A model generated the notes under the pieces. That model did no database searches. It was given only the letters and a program-made list of their open reading frames with translations, and was not told where the DNA came from. Below are positions 7,535 to 15,648 of a stretch of 35,477 bases of DNA, in pieces. Source of the stretch: a virus; IMG/VR virus record IMGVR_UViG_3300017971_000545, positions 1 to 35,477 of that record, one strand, 5' to 3'. Position 1 is the first letter of the stretch. The number at the start of each line of letters is the position of its first letter. The position numbers and the translations under genes were made by a program.

Positions 7535-8371
7535 GTGTCTGGGTGGATTAAAAACTTTATAATAATAGCTTCTTTACTTTTGGTAAGTTGTACCGGACCG
7601 GTCTTACCAGAATCTAACTCTAATCTAAGTCCGGATTTCATTCAAACACAACGCACAGTTGAAGTTCGAGACTCTCACGGAGCAGTCTTGGAAGTCATTG
7701 ATGCGATTAATATTGCATTAACAGAGAAAAGAACCAGACAGGCTGCTGTCAAGGTGCGTTCACTTTTATATGGCGGTCACGGCTCTGGCACTTACATGAT
7801 GGCCTATGGCCGTCGAGTTGTCGCAACGGCTGCTCACGTCGTCCGGAACGAGAGCACTATGCTTATAGAAGGTCGCGACGGTGAGGTGGTCATAGGCAAG
7901 GTTGTTTTTGTGGATCACAAAGTTGATCTTGCTTTTTTGGTTGTCCCTGAGATTGAAACCAGAACAGCCATCCGTTACAGACCAGAATCAAAGTATGACG
8001 AGAGACTAGTTGGCAAAAGTCTAACTTATACTGGCTTTCCTTCACACCACGATCTTCTTACAATTCGTGGTTACATCGCGGGCTTAGAAAACAATATGAT
8101 TGTTTCCAATATGTTCGGGTGGTTCGGGTCGTCTGGTTCCGGGGTGTTTGATCAGTCAGGTAGGTATCTTGGCTGTGTATCTGGACTAGATGTTGGCCGA
8201 CTTGGTCAGGGAGTTATAATTCCGCTAGAGAACATTGTTTGGGTCGCGCCAATCAGCCAAATTGATCAGGAGCTTTTAAAAGCAAGAATCACAACATCTG
8301 ATGTGCCAGAGAAGGAAATGAAGTCTATTCCTGGCGCAGCTGCTCCGAGAAGAGGCGGGTTGAGGGACTAA
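7535..8371 (+). CDS. Lipoprotein trypsin-like serine protease
   Basis: 278 residues from the GTG at 7535, chosen because GGAGGG lies 7 nt upstream; an upstream TTG at 7517 would overlap that site. Signal peptide: Lys6, a hydrophobic stretch, then lipobox LVSC with Cys19. The protease domain has TAAHVV (His101), KVDLAFL (Asp131) and GSSGSGVFD (Ser200), the S1-type triad, with RGYIAGLENN between. The Pro/Arg/Gly-rich tail (GAAAPRRGGLRD) looks unstructured. It would be exported and lipid-anchored, so it may act in the host envelope, for instance in superinfection exclusion, lysis or degradation of envelope proteins (inference). Confidence 0.88.
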   Translation: MSGWIKNFIIIASLLLVSCTGPVLPESNSNLSPDFIQTQRTVEVRDSHGAVLEVIDAINIALTEKRTRQAAVKVRSLLYGGHGSGTYMMAYGRRVVATAAHVVRNESTMLIEGRDGEVVIGKVVFVDHKVDLAFLVVPEIETRTAIRYRPESKYDERLVGKSLTYTGFPSHHDLLTIRGYIAGLENNMIVSNMFGWFGSSGSGVFDQSGRYLGCVSGLDVGRLGQGVIIPLENIVWVAPISQIDQELLKARITTSDVPEKEMKSIPGAAAPRRGGLRD

Positions 8372-8401
8372 GAAAATGCGTAATCTCTTTCTCTTGCAGA
8401 G

Positions 8402-8430
8402 TTGATTTATAACCGCAAGTCTGGCATAAT
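8402..8430 (+). promoter_or_regulatory. Probable promoter
   Basis: TTGATT (8402-8407), 17-nt spacer ending TGG, CATAAT (8425-8430). Weaker hexamers than the rest but with an extended -10. An AGGAG ribosome site and the ATG at 8451 follow. Confidence 0.5.
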
Positions 8431-8450
8431 TACTAGACAGGAGTTAATCA

Positions 8451-8717
8451 ATGTTATCTTTAATACAGAAAATACTCCAAGCGGCAACATCATTCGATAC
8501 CGTGCTTAGCCGCTTGGAAAGAATTGAAAGCGCGATAAATAAAATCGAGACAAAGATTAAAAAGCTTGATAAGATTGTCAATGAGAACGACGCTCTTTGG
8601 CAAATGCTTGACGAGCAAAGAGAAATGGAACAGATCTTTGCGAAGAATGCAGAAGATTATAATAAAGAAATCGCAGAGATTCTTTTGAGAAACACCAAAG
8701 TTCAAGGCAATGCTTAA
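8451..8717 (+). CDS. Coiled-coil protein
   Basis: 88 residues, AGGAG upstream. Residues 15-80 are one heptad-rich helix (LSRLERIESAINKIETKIKK). No membrane helix, no cysteines. Function unknown; a virion or regulatory oligomerisation protein is possible. Confidence 0.65.
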   Translation: MLSLIQKILQAATSFDTVLSRLERIESAINKIETKIKKLDKIVNENDALWQMLDEQREMEQIFAKNAEDYNKEIAEILLRNTKVQGNA

Positions 8718-8743
8718 GAAGCAATAGCAAACTATTTATATAG

Positions 8744-10660
8744 ATGAAACGCCAACTACAAATATTTAAAGAGTTTATTGAGGAAGCAAAAGACCCAGCA
8801 TACTTCCAAGATACATTTAACTTCACAGTTCTAATTTCAATGGATAAGAACCGTGGTGGTTCTCGCGATGAAACTAAAAATGATATTCGCGCACTACCAG
8901 AGGTTCTAACCGTTACTCTTATCGAGAAGGAAAAGGGTGGTGTCCAGAAAGATCTAGGCAACACTTATCTTTCTACTCTGAAGATCCACGTTCGTAGACC
9001 TCGCGGTACATCCAAAGAACTAATGATGAAGCGTGTTGTAAAGCAGATCGCGAGACTGAAAGGCGTTTCGGTTCTTCGCTACAAGGAGCGTAAGCCAAAG
9101 CAAAGAAGAAAAGCCTTCTACGGACCAGGGTCATACACCAAGAGAGTTCAGAACGTCAGTGAGAGTGAATACTGGCAGTCCTCAAAGCATATGGCTGACC
9201 TCAAAAAAGACTTCAAGGATCTCACAACCAAGGGACCACAAAAGAAAGGCGGCTACAAAAATGTAAGTGACTCGCCTGACTTCAAGTCCGCACCCCCAGG
9301 AGCCCCTGGTGGTTTAGAAGAGGCACTACTTGACGAAGCAATGAAGACAGCAGCAGACCTTCCAGAAGATATTGTTGTCGTTGTTGATAAACAGAACGCA
9401 CCAAACTATTACAAGATTTACTATGCGCTACAACAAGATCTACGCTCCCCGTTGAAAGCCGGTGATGGCGTCTACGGCGTTTTGTCTATTCAGTTGGGTA
9501 GAGACTTCCCTTACGAGGGAAACTACGTTGTAGAGTCTGTCAAAGCCGCTGACGGCTATGGTCCGCTATTGTATGATGTTGCCCTTGAAACAGTAGGCAA
9601 AGCAGGGCTAAAACCAGATATTAAATCTATCTCTGATGATGCGTCGGCAGTTTGGAAGTTTTACGATACTCAACGTGATGACGTTCAAGGCAAACTGTTG
9701 GTTATGGATATAGATCAGTACCATACTGTAATGCCGAGAGATAGAGCAGCCAAGCCAGGAGAGAACGAGCACCTTGCGCAGGTTTATCGTAAGAAGAACA
9801 GATCAACAACAAAAGAACTACAAGATCTAAACAAGATTGTTGATATTTTTACTCCCCCACCAGCCAAACGCAAGTCGCGATACAAAGAGAAAGACCTTAG
9901 TCGCTTCAATCGTTTGCGTGAGGATATACTTGTTACTATCGGTGATGAGAACGATCTTGCTACATTTGAAATGCAACCTCAGTTCCAGCAAAAGATTTGG
10001 GATGGCGATGAGAAGATCCGCCCAGGAGTCAAAGCGGCTCTAATGGATATTGTTGATGAGTTTATAGAGCGACTTGATTTAGATGCTGAGATCAAAGATA
10101 TTATTATGACTGGATCTTTGGCGAACTACAACTGGTCAAAGTTCTCTGATATTGATTTGCATGTCATTATTGACTTCAAGGAGGTAAATGACAACGAAGA
10201 GTTGGTCAAGCGCTTCTTTGATGCTGTTCGTTCCAACTGGAATAAGACCCACGACATAAAAGTTAAGGGACATGAAGTTGAGCTTTATGTTCAGGATGAA
10301 AATGAGCCCCACGTTTCAACAGGAGTTTATTCTTTAATGAACGACAAGTGGCTTGTGAAACCAAACAAAGTCAAGCCTTTCATTGATAAGAAAACTGCCA
10401 AGAAAAAAGCAGCTGATATTGAAAGAGAGGTTGACAAGGTGGCTTCTGTCCTGTATGATGGTAATCATGAAGCTGCACTCGACAAGGCAGCCTACTTGAA
10501 AGAGAAGATCAAGACAATGCGCCAAGCAGGCTTAGAGAAAGCCGGTGTGTTCTCGCCAGAGAATCTTGCCTTTAAGATGCTCAGAAGGTCGGAAGCACTT
10601 AGTAAGTTACACGACGTATACATCAAAGCATACGATCAGGCTTTAAGTCTTGACCAATGA
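8744..10660 (+). CDS. Three-module protein: N-terminal alpha/beta, acetyltransferase-like middle, C-terminal nucleotidyltransferase
   Basis: 638 residues. Module 1 (about 20-115) is an alpha/beta domain (FNFTVLISMDKNRGGSRDET, then YLSTLKIHVRRP) that looks like a ferredoxin-like fold, followed by a Lys/Gly-rich linker to about 190. Module 2 (205-325) has YVVESVKAADGYGPLLYDVA and an S-x-x-A-x-x-VW-x-F/YY-x-x-R-x-DV pattern, resembling GNAT-like phage proteins. Module 3 (425-540) has the nucleotidyltransferase signature GSLANYNWSKFSDIDLHVII (Gly457-Ser458, Asp469, Asp471) and a later HEVELYV with Glu511/513 as candidate third carboxylate. No ribosome site stands before the ATG. Its stop overlaps the Nudix start (ATGA). 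Substrate unknown; modification of protein or RNA is a guess. Confidence 0.8.
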   Translation: MKRQLQIFKEFIEEAKDPAYFQDTFNFTVLISMDKNRGGSRDETKNDIRALPEVLTVTLIEKEKGGVQKDLGNTYLSTLKIHVRRPRGTSKELMMKRVVKQIARLKGVSVLRYKERKPKQRRKAFYGPGSYTKRVQNVSESEYWQSSKHMADLKKDFKDLTTKGPQKKGGYKNVSDSPDFKSAPPGAPGGLEEALLDEAMKTAADLPEDIVVVVDKQNAPNYYKIYYALQQDLRSPLKAGDGVYGVLSIQLGRDFPYEGNYVVESVKAADGYGPLLYDVALETVGKAGLKPDIKSISDDASAVWKFYDTQRDDVQGKLLVMDIDQYHTVMPRDRAAKPGENEHLAQVYRKKNRSTTKELQDLNKIVDIFTPPPAKRKSRYKEKDLSRFNRLREDILVTIGDENDLATFEMQPQFQQKIWDGDEKIRPGVKAALMDIVDEFIERLDLDAEIKDIIMTGSLANYNWSKFSDIDLHVIIDFKEVNDNEELVKRFFDAVRSNWNKTHDIKVKGHEVELYVQDENEPHVSTGVYSLMNDKWLVKPNKVKPFIDKKTAKKKAADIEREVDKVASVLYDGNHEAALDKAAYLKEKIKTMRQAGLEKAGVFSPENLAFKMLRRSEALSKLHDVYIKAYDQALSLDQ

Positions 10661-11067
10661 TTAAAATAAGGATTGGTAAGAAAATGAAAGGATCGGCTGT
10701 TGTAGTATTGGACGACGATAGCAATATGCTATTGTTGCTGCGTTCAGGGAAGTCTCATTGGATGCCTAAAAAGTGGGGACTCCCAGGTGGCAAGGTTGAG
10801 AGCGGTGAAGAACCGGTAGAAGCAGCCATCCGAGAAACAAAAGAAGAAACAAGTCTGAATATTCGGAACCTAACTTACCTAAAAGATTTTAGTAATAAGT
10901 GGGTTGACTTGTTCTACACAGCCGATTATGATGGGGATGTTCAAATTGATTTTGAACACGACGATTATGAATGGGTGTCTCGCGCTGATGTAGAACAGTA
11001 CGATACAACGCCACGAATCGTTGAGATATTTGATTGGATTTTGAAAAATGAGCGAACAAACGACTAA
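10657..11067 (+). CDS. Nudix hydrolase
   Basis: 136 residues; ATG overlaps the previous stop (ATGA), so it is translationally coupled. The Nudix box GGKVESGEEPVEAAIRETKE continuing ETSL fits G-x5-E-x7-RE-U-x-EE-x-G/T-U. Nudix enzymes cleave nucleoside diphosphates linked to another group, e.g. dNTPs, ADP-ribose, NAD or RNA caps. The substrate cannot be told from sequence. Pairing with a nucleotidyltransferase could mean one makes and the other removes a nucleotide modification (inference). Confidence 0.9.
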   Translation: MIKIRIGKKMKGSAVVVLDDDSNMLLLLRSGKSHWMPKKWGLPGGKVESGEEPVEAAIRETKEETSLNIRNLTYLKDFSNKWVDLFYTADYDGDVQIDFEHDDYEWVSRADVEQYDTTPRIVEIFDWILKNERTND

Positions 11068-11440
11068 CGAAGACGAACTTCAAGTTGAAGAACGATCTAC
11101 GGCAGAGGAACTAATCCCAAAGAAGCCATCTCGTTTGTGCCCTCGCGGCATTCAAACTTTTACGGTTGCGCGACAAGCAGACGAAACAGGCGTCTCTGGC
11201 GAGGGCGTTGTTATTGAAGGTGTTGTGTTGGCGACAGGGCAATGTATCGCACATTGGTTATATCCGCGACCAAAGGGTTCCATTGCTATTTTCGATTCAA
11301 TGAATGATTTCATCACAGTTCATATCAAGCCACACCCCGGCAATCGCACCATTATTACATACGACGATGGTGAGCAAGAGCGATACGGACTACTTACAGA
11401 AGAGGAAAAGTCAAATGAAAATAACGAAGTCCAAGCTTAA
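11048..11440 (+). CDS. Conserved phage protein, GEGVV/DSMDDF type
   Basis: 130 residues, overlapping the Nudix gene by 20 nt and the next gene by 26 nt. Acidic N-terminus, then FTVARQADETGVSGEGVVIE with GVVLATGQCIAHWLYPRPKG and FDSMNDFITVHIKPHPGNRT. The order 'V-S-G-x-G-V-V-x-E-G ... W ... S-I-x-x-F-D-S-x-x-D ... V-H-x-x-x-G-x-T' is a small protein family that I recall from many phages; no function is known to me. Confidence 0.75.
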   Translation: MSEQTTNEDELQVEERSTAEELIPKKPSRLCPRGIQTFTVARQADETGVSGEGVVIEGVVLATGQCIAHWLYPRPKGSIAIFDSMNDFITVHIKPHPGNRTIITYDDGEQERYGLLTEEEKSNENNEVQA

Positions 11441-12899
11441 GCGAATCATCACAGAAGAGTTACAGAACATTCTTGCTGAACAGTCAGTAGACCCGACCGT
11501 TTATGTCGGCGACGTTGAACGCCGACGTGAGCGCGCCAAAGAGCGTGAGGCTCTGAAGAAGTTTTTTGGCACACGAGGGGCACGAGATCTGGAAGAGCCC
11601 GACACCACACAGATGCCTGATGCTCCCAGGGCTGCCTCTGACCCTGACAAAACAGCAAAACTAAGCCCAGCCCGACAAGCCGCTCTGGATAAAGAACGGG
11701 AAGTTATACAGGCCCCTGAGCTCTCACTGCGGGACCCAGAGCGACTTACTATCACAGACTTCTCGAAAGATGTGCAAGATAAGCTTTTGCTAGCCTACTC
11801 CAACAAGGAGGGGATCTCCATTGACCCTAAACCCCTCGGCTCGGGAGAATTTGGAATTGTTTATAAGGGAGAGAATCCCGAGTGGGGCCCTGTTGCGGTA
11901 AAGATGACGTTATCCGGCCGGGAAATAAACGCATATCGGAACATCAAAAAGCTTAAGGATGGTCTAGAAACGCGTGACCCACAGGCCGGCAACGTCCTAC
12001 CTGAGATACTAGACATTAGTGTTTTACCGTCCCCTCCAGTCGGACCCGAAGGAACTATTCGTCGCGGGAAATTCATCGAGAAACAAGGCGGTCAGAAATA
12101 TAAAGTCTTTGTGATTCAGATGGAGTTGCTTGAAAAGCTTGACCCCGCAACAAGGTCAGACGTTTTTGGGGCAGACCCTACAGGCAAACCCGAGCCCGAA
12201 GTGCGTAAGCGGTTTGTCGATAACTATCTGGCTATTGATAATATCTACTCCGCATTAGAAAAAGTGATAGGAGAAGACACATTAGAGAAAATACTTAGCA
12301 CCTTGGAGTCTCCTGAGAGAGCCGCCATGCGTCGAGGAGCGGACCCCGGGCCTGTAACAGAGCAGGCTTTGCCGATTAAGGACGAGAGAGCCTTCCCCAT
12401 ATTTCGAGAGATAGAGAAAAAGTTGCTTCCTCTCAAGAAGGCATACTTACGTTCCGATCCTGAAAATGATTACTTTGCTATCCAAGACATGAAAAGGGAG
12501 ATTTCGAAATATGTAAAAGACGCTTTCGCGAAGTATATAGATGATCCCGAGGCTCTCCGGACACTCAACACTATGCTGCGCTACCCGCAGATACTTGGAA
12601 AGCAGTTAGACTCCAATATGCGCCTATCTCAATATGATCCAAAGACTATCGGGAAATCCTCAGCGCTAGGAGCATCTATGCTCCCTCCTTCCGAGATAAA
12701 ATCACAGGTAGCCAAAAACTTTTACACTCGCCTTAAAAAGCTGGAAAAATACGACGCTCAGTATGGCGATGTTCATTCCCACAATCTGATGCAACGTCCA
12801 AATGGTGATTTGGTCGTTGCGGACGTTGGTCTATTCTTGTTCGGCCCCGAAGGTAGTCGAGGGTATGCAGGCTCTATCGCTGAAAGTGGCGACAAATAG
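11415..12899 (+). CDS. Protein kinase-fold protein with large insert
   Basis: 494 residues from the ATG at 11415 (GAGG upstream). The N-terminus MKITKSKLKRIITEELQNIL is a leader type seen on marine phage virion or packaged proteins. Kinase features: glycine-rich loop LGSGEFGIVYKG (about 141-151), VAVK with Lys163, Glu170 in REINAYRN, then after about 280 unaligned residues YGDVHSHNLM (Asp452, Asn457) and VVADVG (Asp470). Catalytic Lys, Asp, Asn and the DFG-equivalent Asp are all present. The segment after DVG is only 24 residues, so the substrate-binding lobe must come from the insert. An aminoglycoside-phosphotransferase-like kinase is the alternative. Confidence 0.78.
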   Translation: MKITKSKLKRIITEELQNILAEQSVDPTVYVGDVERRRERAKEREALKKFFGTRGARDLEEPDTTQMPDAPRAASDPDKTAKLSPARQAALDKEREVIQAPELSLRDPERLTITDFSKDVQDKLLLAYSNKEGISIDPKPLGSGEFGIVYKGENPEWGPVAVKMTLSGREINAYRNIKKLKDGLETRDPQAGNVLPEILDISVLPSPPVGPEGTIRRGKFIEKQGGQKYKVFVIQMELLEKLDPATRSDVFGADPTGKPEPEVRKRFVDNYLAIDNIYSALEKVIGEDTLEKILSTLESPERAAMRRGADPGPVTEQALPIKDERAFPIFREIEKKLLPLKKAYLRSDPENDYFAIQDMKREISKYVKDAFAKYIDDPEALRTLNTMLRYPQILGKQLDSNMRLSQYDPKTIGKSSALGASMLPPSEIKSQVAKNFYTRLKKLEKYDAQYGDVHSHNLMQRPNGDLVVADVGLFLFGPEGSRGYAGSIAESGDK

Positions 12900-12922
12900 A
12901 TTGCGCATTAGGCAGTTAGAAC

Positions 12923-12951
12923 TTGACGCTAGGGGTTCTTTCTGCTATAGT
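12923..12951 (+). promoter_or_regulatory. Sigma70-type promoter
   Basis: TTGACG (12923-12928), 17-nt spacer ending TGC, TATAGT (12946-12951). Downstream ACAGTGGGAGACAG is the shared initial-transcribed motif. Confidence 0.75.
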
Positions 12952-12973
12952 GTATAGACAGTGGGAGACAGCG

Positions 12974-13225
12974 ATGGTTTTTCACGGAGACTACGAAGAA
13001 GCGTTAGATAATTGGGAGTCAAGAAATCTCCCTTGTCCTAGTAACATAAGAGTTGGTGATCTTGTGAGATCAAAAACCAAATGAATAGGTGGCGTGGGTA
13101 TTGTCACAGATGTTTATAAGGTGAAACACCTAAGTGGTGACTCTTGGTGGTGTTGCAAAGTTTACATTGACGGCAAAGAACGCGCATTGCCAATCGGAGA
13201 TTTTGAATTGGTAGAAAGGGGATAA
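12974..13225 (+). pseudogene. GDLV-family gene interrupted by in-frame TGA
   Basis: From the ATG at 12974 the frame reads 36 codons, then TGA (13082-13084), then 46 more sense codons to TAA. The family pattern continues straight through: RVGDLVRSKTK-stop-IGGVGIVTDVYKV ... WWCCKVYIDGKERALPIGDF. A single substitution (e.g. CGA or TGG to TGA) in a once-complete 83-residue small barrel protein explains it. Readthrough cannot be excluded. Promoter and initial motif lie just upstream. The downstream membrane-protein gene begins one base after the TAA. Confidence 0.7.
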
Positions 13226-13226
13226 G

Positions 13227-13571
13227 ATGAGAGATTTGATTTACGGCTTCCTACTTTTCTTTGTAGGACAAGTACTAATATGGTTCCAAACCAATGCGCA
13301 GTTCTTTAATGAGTGGGCAAAGGAACATCCTTTCTTAATGTCCTGCATATTCAGTATTCCAATATCTTATATGTTCATTAAAGCAACCGGATTTGTTGTG
13401 AATCACTTTGATGGCTTACTGTGGCCCGGTCGCTTTATCGGATTTGCATCAGGCATGATTTCCTTTGCCGCACTTTCATATCTTATAATGGGTGAAGGCG
13501 TCAGTGTGAAGACTGGCGTCAGTCTTCTCCTTGCAGTTCTTTTGGTCTGTATTCAGGTGTTTTGGAAGTGA
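13227..13571 (+). CDS. Small multi-pass membrane protein
   Basis: 114 residues with GAAAGGGG before the ATG. Four hydrophobic segments: LIYGFLLFFVGQVLIWFQ, FLMSCIFSIPISYMFIKATG, FIGFASGMISFAALSYLIMG and TGVSLLLAVLLVCIQVFW. The motif order (WFQTNAQFF, PISYMFI, DGLLWPGRFIGFA, KTGVSLLLA) recalls a family of unknown membrane proteins found in diverse marine phages. Cytoplasmic membrane location is expected. Function unknown. Confidence 0.8.
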   Translation: MRDLIYGFLLFFVGQVLIWFQTNAQFFNEWAKEHPFLMSCIFSIPISYMFIKATGFVVNHFDGLLWPGRFIGFASGMISFAALSYLIMGEGVSVKTGVSLLLAVLLVCIQVFWK

Positions 13572-13597
13572 GAAAGCCAAAAACTAACATTTGAACC

Positions 13598-13626
13598 TTG
13601 ACTTCGGTTTCCTCCTGTGCTACTAT
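13598..13626 (+). promoter_or_regulatory. Sigma70-type promoter
   Basis: TTGACT (13598-13603), 17-nt spacer ending TGC, TACTAT (13621-13626). AGGAGG of the next gene follows at 13635. Confidence 0.75.
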
Positions 13627-13645
13627 ATGAGTGTAGGAGGCTATT

Positions 13646-14116
13646 ATGGATAGTCAAAAGACAAACGAACTTTATGAAAGGTTCCCGCACTTATACAGAG
13701 AGAGATTGGCTCCGCTAGAAAGCTCAAAGATGGGCTGGGGTTTTCAATGTGATGATGGTTGGTATGATATTCTTCACAAAATGTCTAAGAGGATTGCTGC
13801 GTTATCGTCAGACGACGAGTTTGCACCAGCGATTACAGAAGTTTCTCGGAACGAAGACGGGTCACTTTATGTTGAGGCACGCAATCTTACACCGGCAGTC
13901 TTAAATCTCATTGAAGCTGCCAAAGAACAATCAAAACTAACTTGTGAGAGTTGTGGATACGCGCCAGCGTTTAAGCGATCCAAAGACGGTCCCATGAAGA
14001 ACCGTGTGGCTTGTGGACGCTGTGTAAGACAAGCAGAAGGGAGTAAGATGCATAAGGCACCAAAACGCAAGAGAAAGCCGCGTAGGGCACCTGATGTGGT
14101 GGTAGTAAAACGTTAA
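13646..14116 (+). CDS. Zinc-ribbon phage protein
   Basis: 156 residues, strong AGGAGG. The N-terminal half has FPHLYRERLAPLESSKMGWG with FQCDDGWYDIL, a recognisable conserved block of an unnamed phage/bacterial family. The C-terminal half has four cysteines, CESC at 100/103 and CGRC at 123/126, forming a probable zinc ribbon, then a very basic tail (KAPKRKRKPRR) suited to nucleic-acid binding. First gene of a run of four overlapping genes (13646-14978). Confidence 0.75.
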   Translation: MDSQKTNELYERFPHLYRERLAPLESSKMGWGFQCDDGWYDILHKMSKRIAALSSDDEFAPAITEVSRNEDGSLYVEARNLTPAVLNLIEAAKEQSKLTCESCGYAPAFKRSKDGPMKNRVACGRCVRQAEGSKMHKAPKRKRKPRRAPDVVVVKR

Positions 14117-14343
14117 TGAATGAATTTAAAGTAGGCGACTTAGTTCGCGACAAATTAAACCAAACCGACAACAGTTATGGGATTGGAGTTGTAGTTGATG
14201 ATGACCTTCCTCCTACAATGGGAGAAAGGTGGGATCGTTCACAAACAGGACCAGCGCAAAAAAAGTATGATGTTTATTTTAGTAAGTTCGGAAGAACAAT
14301 AACATTTCATGGAGATTATCTTGAGCGAGTATCAAAGGATTGA
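14116..14343 (+). CDS. GDLV-family small protein
   Basis: 75 residues; ATG overlaps the preceding TAA by one base (TAATG). NEFKVGDLVRDK, YGIGVVVDDD and a final ITFHGDYLERV strand match the small beta-barrel-like family of this genome. It is the intact relative nearest to the broken gene at 12974. Confidence 0.7.
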   Translation: MNEFKVGDLVRDKLNQTDNSYGIGVVVDDDLPPTMGERWDRSQTGPAQKKYDVYFSKFGRTITFHGDYLERVSKD

Positions 14344-14548
14344 GAAGTATGCAAGGCGAAGAATGAGGGAGATCAGAGGAGGGGCATCCTCTGTTCATCC
14401 TATGGACCCTGATATCGAAAGATACACAAGGAACCGCATTAGAGAGCTACGTCTTGAGAGAGAAATTAGAGAATCTGAAATAAACGTTGACAACGTGCTG
14501 TTCAGAGGGTATACTATGGCAACGATGGAGGTTTACGGTGGTGATTGA
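14309..14548 (+). CDS. Small Arg/Glu-rich helical protein with internal duplication
   Basis: 79 residues, overlapping the previous gene by 35 nt. Two similar segments occur, IEKYARRRMREIR and IERYTRNRIRELR, separated by GGASSVHPMDPD. Highly charged helices, possibly nucleic-acid binding. A later start is possible. Function unknown. Confidence 0.5.
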   Translation: MEIILSEYQRIEKYARRRMREIRGGASSVHPMDPDIERYTRNRIRELRLEREIRESEINVDNVLFRGYTMATMEVYGGD

Positions 14549-14978
14549 GGATTGGTCAGAGTTTGATTGGTCAGAGTATAAGACTCGCAGCCTACTAAGC
14601 AATTTTACTTGGAGCGAGGATGCACTTAGAGATTGGAACGATATTTGGACTGCTCTTTGGAGATTAGGATTCAAGTGGCAATGGAAGAATGGAGACACAT
14701 ACGCTCGCGTATGTGGAGATTCCTTCAAGTGCTACACGGTCTGGAACGATGCAGATCGTTTGGATGGAGCCTTTCCAATCCCGCAGATTCATGTTCTAGA
14801 CGAGATTAAGGAGCTTTTGATGGGTGATGTCAGTGACGACCCCGCCATTCCTTACACTGTCAAGGCAATCAACGATTGGTTTAACCTACACTATGTGTTT
14901 CGATCGGAGTCTGGATGTGGACAACCGCTCCTATTTGCCGACCAATCCTCAAGAGCCGCCGCCCGAGATGAAGCCTGA
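14538..14978 (+). CDS. Hypothetical Trp-rich protein
   Basis: 146 residues from GTG 14538, chosen because GGAGG (14526-14530) lies 7 nt upstream; the longer reading from 14487 has no ribosome site. Rich in Trp and Asp at the N-terminus (WSEFDWSEYKTRS, WNDIWTALWRLGFKWQW). No family recognised. Overlaps the previous stop by 11 nt. Confidence 0.6.
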   Translation: MVIEDWSEFDWSEYKTRSLLSNFTWSEDALRDWNDIWTALWRLGFKWQWKNGDTYARVCGDSFKCYTVWNDADRLDGAFPIPQIHVLDEIKELLMGDVSDDPAIPYTVKAINDWFNLHYVFRSESGCGQPLLFADQSSRAAARDEA

Positions 14979-15021
14979 TCTCGACCTGCGACGAGATGGC
15001 ACGACTTGAAATGGAGGAAAC

Positions 15022-15648
15022 ATGACCACCGAAAACCTGATGAACTTGACTCTTACCCACGGTTCCCACCAATCCCGCGAAGAGGGGACATGTCTCATGG
15101 AGGCCGTCGCATTCTTGGCGGGTGAGGCGCACTCAGATCGTCCCATGTGCGCTTGCCCCATTCTCGGGGCGTATGCGAGAGCCCTGAACGATCGTATGGG
15201 TGAGGGGGCAGAGGGTGATACCCTTCGGGAGAAGCACCTCCTGCCCCTTACCACGAAGTTGGTGGGGACTCGTTCGACCCCTGGGGTCGAGCGGAAGCGG
15301 GCACTCTACTTCGCTGACCGGGCGGTGCGGCTCTTTGCGCCGAAGGCGTTGGAAGCGGCAGGGTTCACCAAGGAAGCGGCGGCCCTTCGGGCGTTGCCCG
15401 AGATCGTGGATGAGCAGACTGCTGCTCGTGCTGCTGCTTATGCTGCTGCTGCTACTTATGATGATGCTGCTGAAGCTGATGCTGCTGCTAATGCTGCTTA
15501 TACTGCTTATACTGCTACTCATGATGATGATGCTGCAGCTTATGCTGCTTATGCTGCTGCTAATGCTTGGGAGGACGCGGCGGAAGTTCTCGCGGAAGCA
15601 TGTGAGATTGGTTCGTGTCCCACCAGGGGGTTCACCATCTCAAAATAA
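15022..15648 (+). CDS. HGSH/EEGTCLMEA-type protein with alanine-repeat tail
   Basis: 208 residues with GGAGG before the ATG. The N-terminal block LTHGSHQSREEGTCLMEAVA, then FLAGEAHSDRPMCACPILGA, is a conserved family I recall from phages and some bacteria (unknown function; Cys and His could bind metal). Residues 133-185 are almost only Ala, Tyr, Asp and Thr, encoded by GCT/TAT/GAT runs (about 15419-15565). GC content of the 5' part is clearly higher than the neighbours, suggesting transfer. The last 13 residues are encoded by a tRNA-like 3' end plus its flank, so the original C-terminus was lost or extended by recombination. Confidence 0.75.
   Translation: MTTENLMNLTLTHGSHQSREEGTCLMEAVAFLAGEAHSDRPMCACPILGAYARALNDRMGEGAEGDTLREKHLLPLTTKLVGTRSTPGVERKRALYFADRAVRLFAPKALEAAGFTKEAAALRALPEIVDEQTAARAAAYAAAATYDDAAEADAAANAAYTAYTATHDDDAAAYAAYAAANAWEDAAEVLAEACEIGSCPTRGFTISK

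Noticed and set aside
7194-8744. T4-type late promoters (TATTTATA near 7196 and 8733)
   Set aside because: The consensus TATAAATA would point to the minus strand, where no gene starts.
15133-15522. Ser-rich minus-strand ORF
   Set aside because: It is the reverse reading of the GCT triplet tract, with no start signals.
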